Counted from the first letter of the stretch, positions 1 through 9,928 are shown. The stretch is DNA of 64,000 nt from Devosia sp. 2618 (GCF_040546815.1 NZ_JBEPOO010000001.1:1984001-2048000), one strand, 5' to 3'. Made by a program: numbers and translations. The notes: generated by a model not told the origin, from the sequence alone.

Positions 1-624
1 GCGGTTGCCCGCACCGTCGGCGGGCTCGAAGAACTCGATGACGAGATCCAGGATCTGGGTTCGTCGACGACGCTGGTGCCGCTCGATCTGCGCGATGGCG
101 ATGCCATCGACCGACTTGGCGCGGCGATCTTTGAGCGCTGGGGTGCGCTGGATGGCCTCGTGGCCAATGCCGGCCAGCTCGGCGTGCTCAGCCCCCTGCC
201 CCATGTGAAGCCGGAAGACTTCGACAAGGTGATGGCCGTCAACGTGACCGCCAATTATCGCCTGCTGCGCTCGACCGACCTGTTGCTGCGCCAGTCGACC
301 GCTGGCCGCGCTGTGTTTGTGTCGTCTTCTTCGGCGCGCTCGGCTAAACCGTTCTGGGGCCTCTATGCCGCCAGTAAGGCAGCCGTCGATGCGATGGCCA
401 AGTCCTATGCGGGCGAAATCTCCCAGACCAAGGTCAAGGTCAATGTGTTCTATCCCGGCGCCGTGCGCACCGCGATGCGCGCCAAGGCCATGCCCGGGGA
501 AGATCCGGATACGCTGCCAAAGCCATCCGACATCGCGCCCAAGCTGATCGACATGCTCAGCCCATCGCTGAAAGAAAACGGCCGCCTGTTCAACTTCGAA
601 ACCGGCACGTTCGAGGACATCTGA
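1..624 (+). CDS. SDR family NAD(P)-dependent oxidoreductase, 5' truncated by window edge
   Basis: The frame is open from base 1, so the true start and most of the Rossmann glycine motif lie upstream; 207 residues are visible. The NAG motif of classical short-chain dehydrogenases is seen as VANAGQLG, and the catalytic Tyr-x3-Lys is in LYAASKAA with an upstream serine-rich stretch (FVSSSSARS). The segment ARTVGGLEELDDEI near the window start matches the region after strand 2 in this family. It is probably a cytoplasmic NADPH-dependent oxidoreductase of unknown substrate. It is followed after 3 bases by the acetyltransferase gene, so the two are likely cotranscribed. Confidence 0.88.
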   Translation, partial: AVARTVGGLEELDDEIQDLGSSTTLVPLDLRDGDAIDRLGAAIFERWGALDGLVANAGQLGVLSPLPHVKPEDFDKVMAVNVTANYRLLRSTDLLLRQSTAGRAVFVSSSSARSAKPFWGLYAASKAAVDAMAKSYAGEISQTKVKVNVFYPGAVRTAMRAKAMPGEDPDTLPKPSDIAPKLIDMLSPSLKENGRLFNFETGTFEDI

Positions 625-627
625 GCC

Positions 628-1227
628 ATGGTTGAGATTCGCCCGTATCGCGCGGACGATCTCGATGCGCTCTATCAGATCTGCCTGCTGAGCGGCGACG
701 CTGGCCGAGACGCCACGCCGCTCTACAATGATCCAAATTTACTGGGCGCGATCTATTCCGCGCCCTATGGCGTATTGGAGCCGCAACAGGTCTTCGTTGC
801 GGACGACGAGCTTGGCGTCGCGGGCTATATCGTCGGCACCTTCGACAGCGACGCCTTTTCGACGAAGCTGGAACGCGATTGGTGGCCGCATTTGCGCGAG
901 CAGTATGCGGCGTCAGATGATGCCGACCTCACCGCTGCCGATCAGCAGCGGCTGACGCAGATCCGCCAGCCGTCGAGCAATCCATCGGCGCTGGTCGCTG
1001 ACTTCCCCGCCCATATCCATATGAACCTGCATGAGCGGCTGCGCGGACAGGGCGTGGGTACGCAATTGCTAAAGCGCTGGATCGCGGACGCCAAGGCCGC
1101 CAACGTGGCTGGCATTCACCTTGGCGCCAATTCTGGCAATACCGGCGGCGTGGCGTTCTGGACGCGGAGTGGCTTTGTGCCGCAAGTGACGATTGGCCGG
1201 ACTGTGTGGTTCGGGATGACGCTTTAG
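628..1227 (+). CDS. GNAT family N-acetyltransferase
   Basis: A 199-residue protein starting a few bases after the dehydrogenase stop. It opens with EIRPYRADDLDAL, typical of GNAT strand 1 and helix 1, and has the acetyl-CoA binding motif A as LRGQGVGTQLLKRW at about residues 140-153. The C-terminal NTGGVAFWTRSGF resembles the motif B region. The acyl acceptor cannot be read from the sequence. The spacing suggests translation coupled to the SDR. Confidence 0.85.
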   Translation: MVEIRPYRADDLDALYQICLLSGDAGRDATPLYNDPNLLGAIYSAPYGVLEPQQVFVADDELGVAGYIVGTFDSDAFSTKLERDWWPHLREQYAASDDADLTAADQQRLTQIRQPSSNPSALVADFPAHIHMNLHERLRGQGVGTQLLKRWIADAKAANVAGIHLGANSGNTGGVAFWTRSGFVPQVTIGRTVWFGMTL

Positions 1228-1232
1228 GCGCC

Positions 1233-2102
1233 CTATTTCACGCCGAGCTTGCGCAGCCACCAGCGCTTCCAGCGGTGTCGGGCGAAGCGATAGAACAGTT
1301 CATTGGTCATGACGTGGCGGTAGATGCGCCCGAAGGCGACTGATTGCAGAATGCCCGACATGATGCCCCAGGGCTTGGTCTTGCCGGTATAGTGCAGGAT
1401 GGCGGGGTTGAGGCCCTCGTGTGAGTGGCGCGCGTCGATGACGTTCCAGCGCGGATCGAGCGCCAGCCAGTTGTCCTTGAAGACAAGATTGAGCAGGTCC
1501 TGATCGTAGTAGATCCGGGCCATGACGCCGTCTTTGAAATACTGTTCCATGCGCCCGATGATGTCGGCGTCGCGCCATTTGGCGACATCGATCAGCACCA
1601 TGCCTGCATTGAAATAGGGCGTGGCGATATCGAAGATGTCGCGATTGCCGACCAGATCGCGGCCACCGACGATGTAGGGCGCGAAGGTGTCGCGCACCGC
1701 AGCAATGGCAAAGCCTTCCATATCGATGCGGTAGAGCTTGTTGATATCTTCGCGGACCAGCATGTCGCAATCGAGATAGAGGATGCGCTCGACGGAGGGA
1801 CCAACCAGACGGTCGATCATCAGGCGCGCATAGACGATATTGGACAGGCGTTTGTTGACCGGCATGCGGGTCGCGATGTCGACGAAGAGTTCGGACTTGT
1901 CGAGATCGTACCAGACCAGCTTGGCGCCAAACTCGGTTTCGATCTTGGCGAGGTCGGCGCGGTGCTCGTCGGTCAGCGTGCGATGGCAGAGGTGAAAGAC
2001 CAGATCGGCCCGATGCGTGGTGAACAGGCAGACCGACCGCATGACGGCATAGGCCGGAGCCCAGAAATTGTCGTCGAAGGTCAGCGCGATATGAATGGGC
2101 AT
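1233..2102 (-). CDS. Glycosyltransferase family 8 protein
   Basis: A retaining GT-A glycosyltransferase of 289 residues, probably acting on lipopolysaccharide or another surface glycan in the cytoplasm. The metal-binding DxD motif is in ILYLDCDMLV (about residues 107-116), and the C-terminal H-x2-G-x2-K-P-W motif is in HYTGKTKPW. The start at 2102 is chosen because IHIALTFDD follows at once, as is usual for GT8. An upstream in-frame ATG at 2180 would add 26 atypical residues and has no clear ribosome site. It converges with the acetyltransferase gene. Confidence 0.85.
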   Translation of the reverse strand: MPIHIALTFDDNFWAPAYAVMRSVCLFTTHRADLVFHLCHRTLTDEHRADLAKIETEFGAKLVWYDLDKSELFVDIATRMPVNKRLSNIVYARLMIDRLVGPSVERILYLDCDMLVREDINKLYRIDMEGFAIAAVRDTFAPYIVGGRDLVGNRDIFDIATPYFNAGMVLIDVAKWRDADIIGRMEQYFKDGVMARIYYDQDLLNLVFKDNWLALDPRWNVIDARHSHEGLNPAILHYTGKTKPWGIMSGILQSVAFGRIYRHVMTNELFYRFARHRWKRWWLRKLGVK

Positions 2103-2211
2103 GGGGCTCTCGTCGGCAGCGGGTTCCGCGAACGCATCTAGACCAGTCGGCAGGTCAATGCCAGTCAAACGGGCCGGCATTGACGTTTATTCGTTGCGGG
2201 AGGTCTGCGGC

Positions 2212-3186
2212 TTAGACGGTGGCGGCCTTGCCATCGGCTGCCTGCTGCAGCCGTTCAGCGATACGCGGCAATATCCATTTGGCGCTGAGCGGGCTGAAAT
2301 TGTCGGCGAAGGCGGAGGCGGTCAGCGTCTCGAGCGGCACATAGGCGTGACCGGCGACGGCCGGCAGGCGGCGGAACGGCTCGAAGCCTTCAAGGCGTGC
2401 TGTGCCCTCGGCATCGGTGGCGAAGGACACCAGAATGTCGGCCTGGGAGAGGATATCGACGTTCTCGATGGAGTATTCGCCCAGTCCGCCGACTGCGTCT
2501 GGCGCTGGAATGAAGGTGAGGCCCATTTCGGCCAGTTGCTGGGCGATGGCACCGTCGCCGATGACATAGAGCGTTTCGCCATACATCGAACCTATCATGA
2601 TCTTCTTGCCCTCCAGACCGCCGAGGGTGTTGGCGGTATCGGCCAGCAGCGCTTCTGTTTCAAGGATGGCGGCTTCGGCGCGCTCGTTTTCAAACAGGGC
2701 GTTGCCGACGATGCGCAGGCCATCGCGCCATGGCATGCTCCAGTCGAGCGCGATGACCGGGGCCAGCCCCTGCAACTGCGACAGGATGGGCTCGATATAC
2801 GTCTTCATGCCAATGATGAGGTCGGGCTCGAAATTGGCCACGACTTCGGGCGAGGCCTGCGTTTCGATCAGTGGCAATTGCGCCACCTGCGCGGCCGCCG
2901 TCTGCCACGGCAGACCACCGCGATCCCAAGAGCCGGTAAAGCCATAGGCGACGGGCGTGATGCCGAGGGCCAGGGTATATTCGAGATCGGTGAAATCGGA
3001 GAGGACCAGAACGCGCTGTGGCTTGGCGGGAATGGTCGCGGTGCCCAAAACATGTTCGACGGTGCGCGGCGCCTGCGCGCGGGCAGATTTGGGGGCAGCA
3101 AGAATTGCGGCTGTAGCGCCCAGCCCGAGCAGGACGTGGCGGCGGGTCAGCATAAGCTGACGGTGGGAAACTGTTGCTGACGGCAT
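2212..3186 (-). CDS. Iron-siderophore/heme ABC transporter substrate-binding protein
   Basis: A periplasmic binding protein of the FhuD/BtuF class III fold, 324 residues. The N-terminus has a Tat-like signal (LTRRHVLLGLGA, then an AQA-type cleavage region). The mature part begins with VEHVLGTATIPAKPQRVLVL, typical of ferric-siderophore binding proteins. ATG at 3186 is chosen because GGAG lies 7 nt upstream; an in-frame TTG at 3198 is less likely. No permease or ATPase gene is adjacent, so it is an orphan receptor. The upstream gap contains three copies of TGGAGCGTC, a possible operator for an iron regulator (inference). Confidence 0.85.
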   Translation of the reverse strand: MPSATVSHRQLMLTRRHVLLGLGATAAILAAPKSARAQAPRTVEHVLGTATIPAKPQRVLVLSDFTDLEYTLALGITPVAYGFTGSWDRGGLPWQTAAAQVAQLPLIETQASPEVVANFEPDLIIGMKTYIEPILSQLQGLAPVIALDWSMPWRDGLRIVGNALFENERAEAAILETEALLADTANTLGGLEGKKIMIGSMYGETLYVIGDGAIAQQLAEMGLTFIPAPDAVGGLGEYSIENVDILSQADILVSFATDAEGTARLEGFEPFRRLPAVAGHAYVPLETLTASAFADNFSPLSAKWILPRIAERLQQAADGKAATV

Positions 3187-3188
3187 GG

Positions 3189-3254
3189 GACGCTCCAAAG
3201 CTGACTTTAGTAGTCATGTTATGGAGCGTCTTAGCCAGGGTGATGTGGAGCGTC
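3189..3254. repeat. Three copies of TGGAGCGTC upstream of the siderophore-binding gene
   Basis: TGGAGCGTC occurs at 3222-3230 and 3246-3254, and its reverse complement GACGCTCCA at 3189-3197. The outer inverted pair flanks 24 bases. The cluster sits between the binding-protein start and the end of the CNNM gene, where an operator or a weak hairpin terminator would be expected. Its function is unknown. Confidence 0.45.
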
Positions 3255-4599
3255 AATCCAGCTTGGTCATCAAGACCTTATCGATACGGCGGCCATCAAG
3301 GTCGACGACCTCGAACTTCCAGCCATTGTATTCAAAGGTCTCGCCCACCGCTGGCAGGCGATTGATGATCGAAAGGACATAGCCGGCAACGGTCTCGAAC
3401 TTGGCATCGCGCGGGATGGACAGCTTGAGCTTTTCGCCGAACTCGTCGACGGGCATCCAGCCGGCAACGAGGTAGGAACCGTCTTCGCGCTTGACCAAAG
3501 CCGGATCGTCGCCGGTTTCTTCCTGAAAGACGCCGGTGATGACTTCCAGAATATCGCCGGAGGTCACGATGCCCTCAAAGTGGCCGTATTCGTCGACGAC
3601 CAGCGCCATATGAACGGTGGAATTGCGGATGGCACGAACAACGTCGAGCGCATCGGCATGATCCATCACCACGGGCACGGGCTGCACGAACTTGCGGATT
3701 TCGAGCGGTTGACCATTGGCGAAAACGCCGATGATATCCTTGATGGCCACCACGCCGATGATCGAATCGGCGTCGCCGTCCTGCACCAGCAGGCGCGAGC
3801 GGTGGGTGCCGAGGATGGTGCGACGGATTTCGTCGCCATCATCGGACAAGTCGACCACGTCCACATCGAGCCGCGGCGTCATCAGGCCACGGGCCGAGCG
3901 ATCGGCCAGGCGCATGACACCCGAGATCATCGAGTGCTCATCGCTCTCGATAACACCGGCCGTGGTCGCTTCGGCAATGATGGTCTTGACCTCTTCTTCC
4001 GTCACCCGCTCGTCGGACTCGCCGCCCTGCCCCAGAAGGCGCAGTACCAGCTTGCCGGAAATATCGAGGAACCAGACAATCGGCGAGCCGATCAGCGCCA
4101 CCATCTTCATCGGCCCGGCAACGCGGGCTGCGACGCCCTCGGCATCGCGCAAGGCGATCTGCTTGGGCACCAGTTCGCCCAGAATCAGCGAGATATAGGT
4201 GATGATGACAACGACACCGCCGACGCCAAGCACATTGGCGAGGCTCGCGCCGAGGCCGACTTCCATCAGCCATTCAGTCAGGCGCGTACCAAGGGTCGCG
4301 CCGGAGAAAGCACCCGAAAGGATGCCGACAAGAGTGATACCGATCTGGACAGAGGAGAGGAACTTACCGGGGTCCTCGGCAAGGGCGATGGCCGTGGCGG
4401 CGCCCTTGTTACCCTGATCTGCCATGCCCCGCAGACGAGCGGGACGAGCAGAGACGACTGCCAGTTCTGACATTGCCAACAAGCCGTTGACGATGGTCAG
4501 GACGACGACGATCAAAATTTCTACGAACAAGATATTTTCATGGGAATGCGGCCCCGCTCTCAGCATCGGGTCGCTTGTGCCGTTACAATATAGAGGCAA
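3253..4599 (-). CDS. CNNM/HlyC-CorC family membrane protein with CBS domains
   Basis: Up to 448 residues. It has a DUF21/CNNM transmembrane domain (about residues 25-215, including EILIVVVLTIVNGLLAMSEL), two CBS domains (about 230-365) and a C-terminal CorC_HlyC domain. The family is linked to Mg or Co efflux and membrane integrity; the hemolysin label is historical. Family members usually begin at LFVEIL, which here is a TTG codon at 4530. ATG codons at 4599 and 4566 are also in frame, so the start is uncertain. Confidence 0.85.
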   Translation of the reverse strand: MPLYCNGTSDPMLRAGPHSHENILFVEILIVVVLTIVNGLLAMSELAVVSARPARLRGMADQGNKGAATAIALAEDPGKFLSSVQIGITLVGILSGAFSGATLGTRLTEWLMEVGLGASLANVLGVGGVVVIITYISLILGELVPKQIALRDAEGVAARVAGPMKMVALIGSPIVWFLDISGKLVLRLLGQGGESDERVTEEEVKTIIAEATTAGVIESDEHSMISGVMRLADRSARGLMTPRLDVDVVDLSDDGDEIRRTILGTHRSRLLVQDGDADSIIGVVAIKDIIGVFANGQPLEIRKFVQPVPVVMDHADALDVVRAIRNSTVHMALVVDEYGHFEGIVTSGDILEVITGVFQEETGDDPALVKREDGSYLVAGWMPVDEFGEKLKLSIPRDAKFETVAGYVLSIINRLPAVGETFEYNGWKFEVVDLDGRRIDKVLMTKLD

Positions 4600-4726
4600 A
4601 CCCGTTGGTTCCGCTATGGGGTTCGTTATTTTGTCACAGTCGGCGAGCGGAAGACTAAGTTGGAGGCTGTTTGCAACCAGTCGGGGCCTGATGCACTACA
4701 GTTGGTGACTGCCTCAGGAGCGCGCC

Positions 4727-5161
4727 ATGCCACTCGTCGAAAAACTGCTGATCCTTGCCACGGCCGCACAGGTGCTGCTGACCATGGGCATTCTGGTTTG
4801 GATGGGCATGGAGCGTGTGCCAAGGGTAGCGCGCGGCGAGATCGCGGTCGCCGATATTGCCGTTAATCGCGACGCCTACCCGTTGCGCGCGCGGCTACTA
4901 TCGAACAATTTTGACAACCAGTTTCAATTGCCGACGCTGTTCTATGTGGCCGTGCTTTTGGCGCTGTGGTTTGGCGGTGTTGGCTGGGTTGATGTCATCC
5001 TGGCCTGGGCGTTTGTGCTGCTGCGCTACATCCATGCGGGGGTGCATGTGACGAGCAATCAGATCTTCCAGCGCTTCGCGGCGTATTGCTCGGGCCTTGT
5101 AGTGCTGGCGCTTCTGTGGGTATGGCTCGTGCTTCGAATTGTTCTAGCCCCGAGTATCTAA
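4727..5161 (+). CDS. MAPEG family membrane protein
   Basis: A 144-residue integral membrane protein of the MAPEG (glutathione metabolism and eicosanoid) superfamily. Hydrophobic segments lie at about residues 7-27, 70-95 and 115-140. The segment RARLLSNNFDNQFQLPTLFY matches the conserved R-x-x-N-x-x-N-x-x-E/Q-P block. AGGAG lies 4 nt before the ATG. The substrate is unknown. Its stop is directly followed by the RsmB start, so the two are probably coupled. Confidence 0.82.
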   Translation: MPLVEKLLILATAAQVLLTMGILVWMGMERVPRVARGEIAVADIAVNRDAYPLRARLLSNNFDNQFQLPTLFYVAVLLALWFGGVGWVDVILAWAFVLLRYIHAGVHVTSNQIFQRFAAYCSGLVVLALLWVWLVLRIVLAPSI

Positions 5162-6457
5162 ATGCGCCTTCCCGGTCGTCTGTCTGCTGCCATCGCCGTG
5201 CTGACCGATGTGGAGACGCGCAAACGTCCCGTGTCGGAAGCGCTGAAGGCCTGGGGTCTGAACAATCGCTTTGCCGGTGCGGGCGACCGCGCTGCCATCG
5301 GCAATCTGGTCTATGACGCGCTGCGCCGCCGCTCATCCTATGCCGCGTTGATGGGTAGCGATGCGCCACGCGCGCTGATTTTGGCCGTGGCGGTGCGCGG
5401 CTGGGGCGAAGACCCGGCAGCGCTGAGTGACAGCTTTGCAGGCGACAGCCATGCGCCGGAGCCGTTCACGGAGGATGAGCTGGCTCGCGCAGTCGGGCAA
5501 CTGCCCGACACGACCGACGGCTGGGTGCTGGCCGATGTTCCCGAATGGCTGGCGCCTTCGCTGGAACGAGCTTTTGACGACAACTGGATCGCCGAAGGTC
5601 AGGACATGGCTGGACGGCCATCGCTCGACCTGCGCGTCAACACGCTCAAATCCAGCCGCGAACGCGTGCTGAAGTCGCTGACACGCTTTGAGCCCTCTGA
5701 GACGGCCACCTCGCCAGTCGGGGTGACCATGCCGGCGGGTCCGCGCGATTCCCGGACGCCGAACGTCACGACGGACGAAGGCTATCTCAAGGGCTGGTTT
5801 GAGGTGCAGGATCAGGGCAGCCAGATCGTGGCGGCGCTGGCGGGCGCGCGTCCGGGCGAACAGGTCCTCGATCTCTGTGCAGGTGCAGGCGGCAAGACTT
5901 TGGCGCTGGCGGCGGCCATGAGCAACAAGGGCCAGATCTTTGCCTATGACAGCGACCGCAGCCGCCTTGCCCCGATTTATGATCGGCTGAAGCGCAATGG
6001 GGCGCGCAATGTGCAGGTGCGTGCGCCTGAACCGGGCGTGCTGGACGACCTCGAGGGCAAGATCGACCGCGTGGTGATCGACGCCCCCTGCACCGGCACG
6101 GGCACATGGCGGCGTCGCCCGGACACCAAGTGGAAGCTGAGCCCGGAGCTGCTCGCCCAGCGCGTGGCTGAGCAGGCAGCGATTCTGGCCGAGGCGCGGC
6201 GCTTCCTCAAGCCGAATGGCACGCTGATCTACATCACCTGCTCGATTCTTCCGGAAGAAAACGACGATCAGGTCGCGGCGTTTATCGCCGAAAACACCGA
6301 CTTCGCATCGGTGCCGCCGCAGGAGCTTTGGCAGAGCGCATTTGGCGCGGAATTGCCCGAAAATCTCGAAACAAAACAGGCAGGCATCGCACTGACGCCA
6401 CGTTTGACGGGTACGGATGGATTCTACATAAACGCTCTGAGACGGAACGCAAAATAA
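5162..6457 (+). CDS. RsmB/NOP-family SAM-dependent RNA m5C methyltransferase
   Basis: 431 residues with an N-terminal NusB-like RNA-binding part and a C-terminal Rossmann methyltransferase. The SAM motif I is DLCAGAGGKTLAL (about residues 239-251). Motif IV is VIDAPCTGTGTWRRRPD and motif VI is YITCSILPEEN; the two cysteines act in release and catalysis in this family. It probably methylates cytosine in rRNA. It follows the MAPEG gene with no gap. Confidence 0.9.
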   Translation: MRLPGRLSAAIAVLTDVETRKRPVSEALKAWGLNNRFAGAGDRAAIGNLVYDALRRRSSYAALMGSDAPRALILAVAVRGWGEDPAALSDSFAGDSHAPEPFTEDELARAVGQLPDTTDGWVLADVPEWLAPSLERAFDDNWIAEGQDMAGRPSLDLRVNTLKSSRERVLKSLTRFEPSETATSPVGVTMPAGPRDSRTPNVTTDEGYLKGWFEVQDQGSQIVAALAGARPGEQVLDLCAGAGGKTLALAAAMSNKGQIFAYDSDRSRLAPIYDRLKRNGARNVQVRAPEPGVLDDLEGKIDRVVIDAPCTGTGTWRRRPDTKWKLSPELLAQRVAEQAAILAEARRFLKPNGTLIYITCSILPEENDDQVAAFIAENTDFASVPPQELWQSAFGAELPENLETKQAGIALTPRLTGTDGFYINALRRNAK

Positions 6458-6532
6458 GTGATGCTTGAGGGTGAACCTTAAGCCGATCTTTGGCGTTTAA
6501 CCTCGGATATTCTTCAGACCGAGCGCGACGCC

Positions 6533-7018
6533 ATGACGATCCCATCCCTTGCCGATTACAAAACGCCCCGCCCGTGGCTGGTGCTTGGGATTTTTCTCGT
6601 TGTGGTGCTTGCCGTTGGCGCCATTCTCGGCACGCAGTCGGTGCCCGGCGTGTGGTATGAAAACCTGGCTAAGCCGCCGTTCAATCCACCCAATTGGGTA
6701 TTTGGACCGGTTTGGTTCACGCTCTATGCGATGATTGCGGTTGCGGGCTGGCGCATCTGGATGATCGACGCGAATTCCGCTGCCATGAAAATCTGGTTTG
6801 CCCAGATGGGATTGAACTGGGTTTGGTCGCCGGTGTGGTTCATCGGGCAGATGCTGTGGCCTGCCTTTGGCATCATTATTGCGATCCTCGCGCTGATCGT
6901 GGCCTTCATCTTTACAGCGCGCCGGCTTGATCCGCCTGCTGCATGGCTGTTCGTGCCGTATCTGGCCTGGGTTGGCTTTGCGACGCTGCTGAACCTGTCG
7001 ATTGCGCTGCTGAACTAG
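6533..7018 (+). CDS. TspO/MBR family protein
   Basis: A 161-residue tryptophan-rich membrane protein with five predicted helices. Signature segments are WYENLAKPPFNPPNWVFGPVW (interrupted after 20 residues here only for length) and the helix-3 block MGLNWVWSPVWF. Bacterial TspO binds tetrapyrroles and takes part in porphyrin handling and stress responses. It stands alone between rsmB and guaA. Confidence 0.9.
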   Translation: MTIPSLADYKTPRPWLVLGIFLVVVLAVGAILGTQSVPGVWYENLAKPPFNPPNWVFGPVWFTLYAMIAVAGWRIWMIDANSAAMKIWFAQMGLNWVWSPVWFIGQMLWPAFGIIIAILALIVAFIFTARRLDPPAAWLFVPYLAWVGFATLLNLSIALLN

Positions 7019-7116
7019 CCTCAAAGTCGCGGCGTGGACACAAATGTGCCGCGCCGCAAAGCTGTTCTGCAACCGATGTGCTTGCGGAATCCGCGCTACG
7101 GCGATAATGGCTCGCC

Positions 7117-8688
7117 ATGCAAAGCCAAGACACCTCCGCTCGCCCGCAATCGATCCTCATCGTCGACTTCGGTTCGCAAGTCACTCAGTTGATTGCGCGC
7201 CGCATTCGCGAGACTGGGGTGTATTGCGAAATTCACCCCTTCCAGAACGCGGCAGTCGCCATGGTTGCCATGCAGCCAAGCGGCGTGGTGCTGTCGGGTG
7301 GCCCAGCGTCGACGCTGGATGAAAACGCCCCCACCATCGATCCAGCGATCTTTGCGGCCAATGTGCCGATCCTGGGCATCTGCTATGGCCAACAGGCCCT
7401 GTGCATGGCGCTCGGCGGCAAGGTCGAGGCCGGCCATCACCGCGAATTCGGCCGCGCCGAAGTGAAGGTCGAAAAGGCCTCAGCGCTTTATGATGGCGTC
7501 TGGGACCTCGGCACCGAGCATCAGGTGTGGATGAGCCACGGCGACCGTGTCGTTGCCCTGCCCGAAGGCTTTGAGGTTGTCGGCACCTCGGCCAACGCAC
7601 CGTTCGCGATGATCGCCAACGAAGCGCGCCGCATCTGGGCCGTGCAGTTCCACCCCGAAGTGGTGCACACGCCAGATGGCGCCAAGCTCTATGCAAACTT
7701 CGTGCACAATATCTGTGGCATCCAGTCGACCTGGACCATGGCCGCCTACCGCCAGAAGATGATCGAAAAGATCCGTGCGCAGGTCGGCACCGAGAAGGTG
7801 ATCTGCGGCCTGTCCGGCGGCGTCGATTCGTCGGTTGCGGCGGTGTTGATCCACGAAGCGATCGGCGATCAGCTGACCTGCATCTATGTCGATCACGGCC
7901 TGATGCGGCTCAATGAGAGCGAGCAGGTCGTCACCATGTTCCGCGACCAGTACAATATTCCGCTAGTGCATGTGGACGCGTCCAAGGTGTTCCTGCGTGA
8001 ACTCGAGGGTCAGTCGGACCCCGAGACCAAGCGCAAGATTATTGGCCGACTGTTCATCGAAACATTCGAGGCGGAAGCAAAGAAGCTTGGCGGCGCACGG
8101 TTCCTGGCGCAGGGCACTCTTTACCCTGACGTCATCGAATCCGTGTCGTTCACTGGCGGCCCATCGGTCACCATCAAGAGCCACCACAATGTGGGCGGCC
8201 TGCCAGAGCGCATGAACATGCAGCTGGTCGAACCACTGCGTGAGCTGTTCAAGGACGAAGTGCGCGTGCTGGGCCGTGAACTTGGCCTGCCCGATAGCTT
8301 TATCGGTCGCCACCCCTTCCCCGGTCCAGGTCTCGCCATCCGTTGCCCGGGCGGCATTACGCCCGAAAAGCTGGATATCCTGCGAAAGGCCGACGCGATC
8401 TATCTCGACGAAATCCGCAAGTCGGGCCAGTACGACAAGATCTGGCAGGCTTTTGCCGTGCTACTCCCAGTCCAGACCGTTGGCGTCATGGGCGACGGTC
8501 GCACCTATGAGTTCGTCTGCGCCCTGCGCGCCGTTACCTCGGTCGATGGCATGACCGCGGACTTCTACCAGTTCGACATGAACTTCCTCGGCAAGACCGC
8601 AACGCGCATCATCAACGAAGTGCGCGGCATCAACCGCGTCGTTTATGACGTGACCAGCAAGCCACCGGGCACGATCGAGTGGGAATAA
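7117..8688 (+). CDS. guaA: GMP synthase (glutamine-hydrolysing)
   Basis: A full-length 523-residue GuaA that makes GMP from XMP, ATP and glutamine. The class I amidotransferase domain has the catalytic cysteine in [10 protein letters not shown] and the His-Glu pair in FHPEVVHT. The ATP pyrophosphatase P-loop is [10 protein letters not shown] at about residue 232. The C-terminal dimerisation domain ends in KPPGTIEWE, as in nearly all GuaA proteins. A strong terminator follows. Confidence 0.98.
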   Translation: MQSQDTSARPQSILIVDFGSQVTQLIARRIRETGVYCEIHPFQNAAVAMVAMQPSGVVLSGGPASTLDENAPTIDPAIFAANVPILGICYGQQALCMALGGKVEAGHHREFGRAEVKVEKASALYDGVWDLGTEHQVWMSHGDRVVALPEGFEVVGTSANAPFAMIANEARRIWAVQFHPEVVHTPDGAKLYANFVHNICGIQSTWTMAAYRQKMIEKIRAQVGTEKVICGLSGGVDSSVAAVLIHEAIGDQLTCIYVDHGLMRLNESEQVVTMFRDQYNIPLVHVDASKVFLRELEGQSDPETKRKIIGRLFIETFEAEAKKLGGARFLAQGTLYPDVIESVSFTGGPSVTIKSHHNVGGLPERMNMQLVEPLRELFKDEVRVLGRELGLPDSFIGRHPFPGPGLAIRCPGGITPEKLDILRKADAIYLDEIRKSGQYDKIWQAFAVLLPVQTVGVMGDGRTYEFVCALRAVTSVDGMTADFYQFDMNFLGKTATRIINEVRGINRVVYDVTSKPPGTIEWE

Positions 8689-8723
8689 GTCTCGTCCAGG
8701 CGGAAACGCCAGACGACCAGATC

Positions 8724-8760
8724 AAACCGCCACGCAGCTTCGGCTCGTGGCGGTTTTTCT
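8724..8760 (+). terminator. Rho-independent terminator after guaA
   Basis: AAACCGCCACG (8724-8734) pairs with CGTGGCGGTTT (8746-8756) around an 11-base loop, and the T-run continues to 8758. It begins 35 bases after the guaA stop. Confidence 0.9.
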
Positions 8761-8831
8761 TTGCGGCTCGCCATGTTGTGGCTTGAACTGACGAAGCCGC
8801 TGCGGCTTGCTGGGAAGACTGCTTTCTCAGG

Positions 8832-9134
8832 ATGCCGCCAATGCGCCCTCACATAGTCGCAGCTCTCGTCGCTACAAGCTGCGCCATCCCTGCCCTGGCG
8901 GAGGGCACTGCCGCTCTGCCCGGAGAGGTTCGGGCGTTCATCGAAAAGCGCGACATCTGCGATCACTTCCGCGGAGAGGAGGCCTATGACGCGGAGCGAG
9001 CCAAGCAGATCGACGAGGCTTTGGCGCTCAACTGCACCGGGACGGATGCCGAACTGGCGCGGTTGCGAAGCGAATTTGCGGGTGATGCGGCGATCATAGG
9101 CGCGTTGGCCGATTACGAGACGCGGATCGAATAG
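8832..9134 (+). CDS. Small exported protein, function unknown
   Basis: 100 residues with a Sec-type signal peptide (HIVAALVATSCAIPALAEG, likely cleaved after ALA). The mature part is acidic and has two cysteines, in ICDHFRGEE and LNCTGTD, which could form a periplasmic disulfide. A second in-frame ATG at 8841 has a better spaced AGGA upstream and may be the real start. I do not recognise the family. Confidence 0.65.
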   Translation: MPPMRPHIVAALVATSCAIPALAEGTAALPGEVRAFIEKRDICDHFRGEEAYDAERAKQIDEALALNCTGTDAELARLRSEFAGDAAIIGALADYETRIE

Positions 9135-9216
9135 GCAGATGGCGAAATAATCTGCCGCGGGCTGTCTGAACCTTGCCGCCCGGCTCGTCGTTGAAGGGAA
9201 ACCACAGGAGGATACT

Positions 9217-9843
9217 GTGAGAGACCTGATCTTGAAGATGAGCATTTCGCTCGATGGCTTTGTGAGCGACCTCGAAGGCTCGAACCGCTGGATGATCGGC
9301 ACCGACCAGGAGGCCAAGGCCTGGAGCGTCGAGACGATCGGAACGGCGGGCCTCCACATCATGGGCAGCAAGAGCTTCAGCACCATGGCGAATTACTGGC
9401 AGACCAGCACCGACCAGTTCGCGCCGCCGATGAATCAGATTCCCAAGGCGGTGTTTTCACGACAGGGATCGGCAATCCTTGATGGTGTGAGCACAGACAT
9501 CGCTCTGGAGGCGGCACGTTCCCGATTGGGAGCTGACGCAAAACTGCAGGTCGGCGCTGACAGCTGGGCCAATGCCTATGTTGCCGGCGGCGCTCTGGCC
9601 GATGAAATCGGGAAACTGAAGGCGCAAGACAGCAAGCCGATCATGGCGCATGGCGGCGCAAGCTTTGCACGCAGTCTGGTGGCGCAGGGGCTGGTCGATC
9701 AGTTCGTGCTGCTGGTCGCGCCAGTGGCGCTGGGCAAGGGCCAACCTCTGTTTTCCGAACTCGCCGCGCCGATGCGACTGAAGCTTGTGGACTCCAAGGC
9801 ATTTCCAGGCGGCGCGGTGGCGCAGACATACCGGGCGGATTGA
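9217..9843 (+). CDS. Dihydrofolate reductase family protein (RibD C-terminal type)
   Basis: 208 residues beginning at GTG, with CAGGAGGA 5-12 nt upstream. The N-terminal LILKMSISLDGFVSD and the GLHIMGSKSF segment are typical of the RibD_C/DHFR-like fold that binds NADPH. The late block QGLVDQFVLLVAPVALGKG is also typical. It is probably a cytoplasmic reductase with an unknown substrate, not the housekeeping FolA. Confidence 0.82.
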   Translation: MRDLILKMSISLDGFVSDLEGSNRWMIGTDQEAKAWSVETIGTAGLHIMGSKSFSTMANYWQTSTDQFAPPMNQIPKAVFSRQGSAILDGVSTDIALEAARSRLGADAKLQVGADSWANAYVAGGALADEIGKLKAQDSKPIMAHGGASFARSLVAQGLVDQFVLLVAPVALGKGQPLFSELAAPMRLKLVDSKAFPGGAVAQTYRAD

Positions 9844-9928
9844 GCGCTTTGGCCGAGTGCCCGACCGAATTGGGCCGGGGATTCGCTGATCGGCAGAGCG
9901 CAGAACCGGAAAGGTCCCATTGTTCTTA

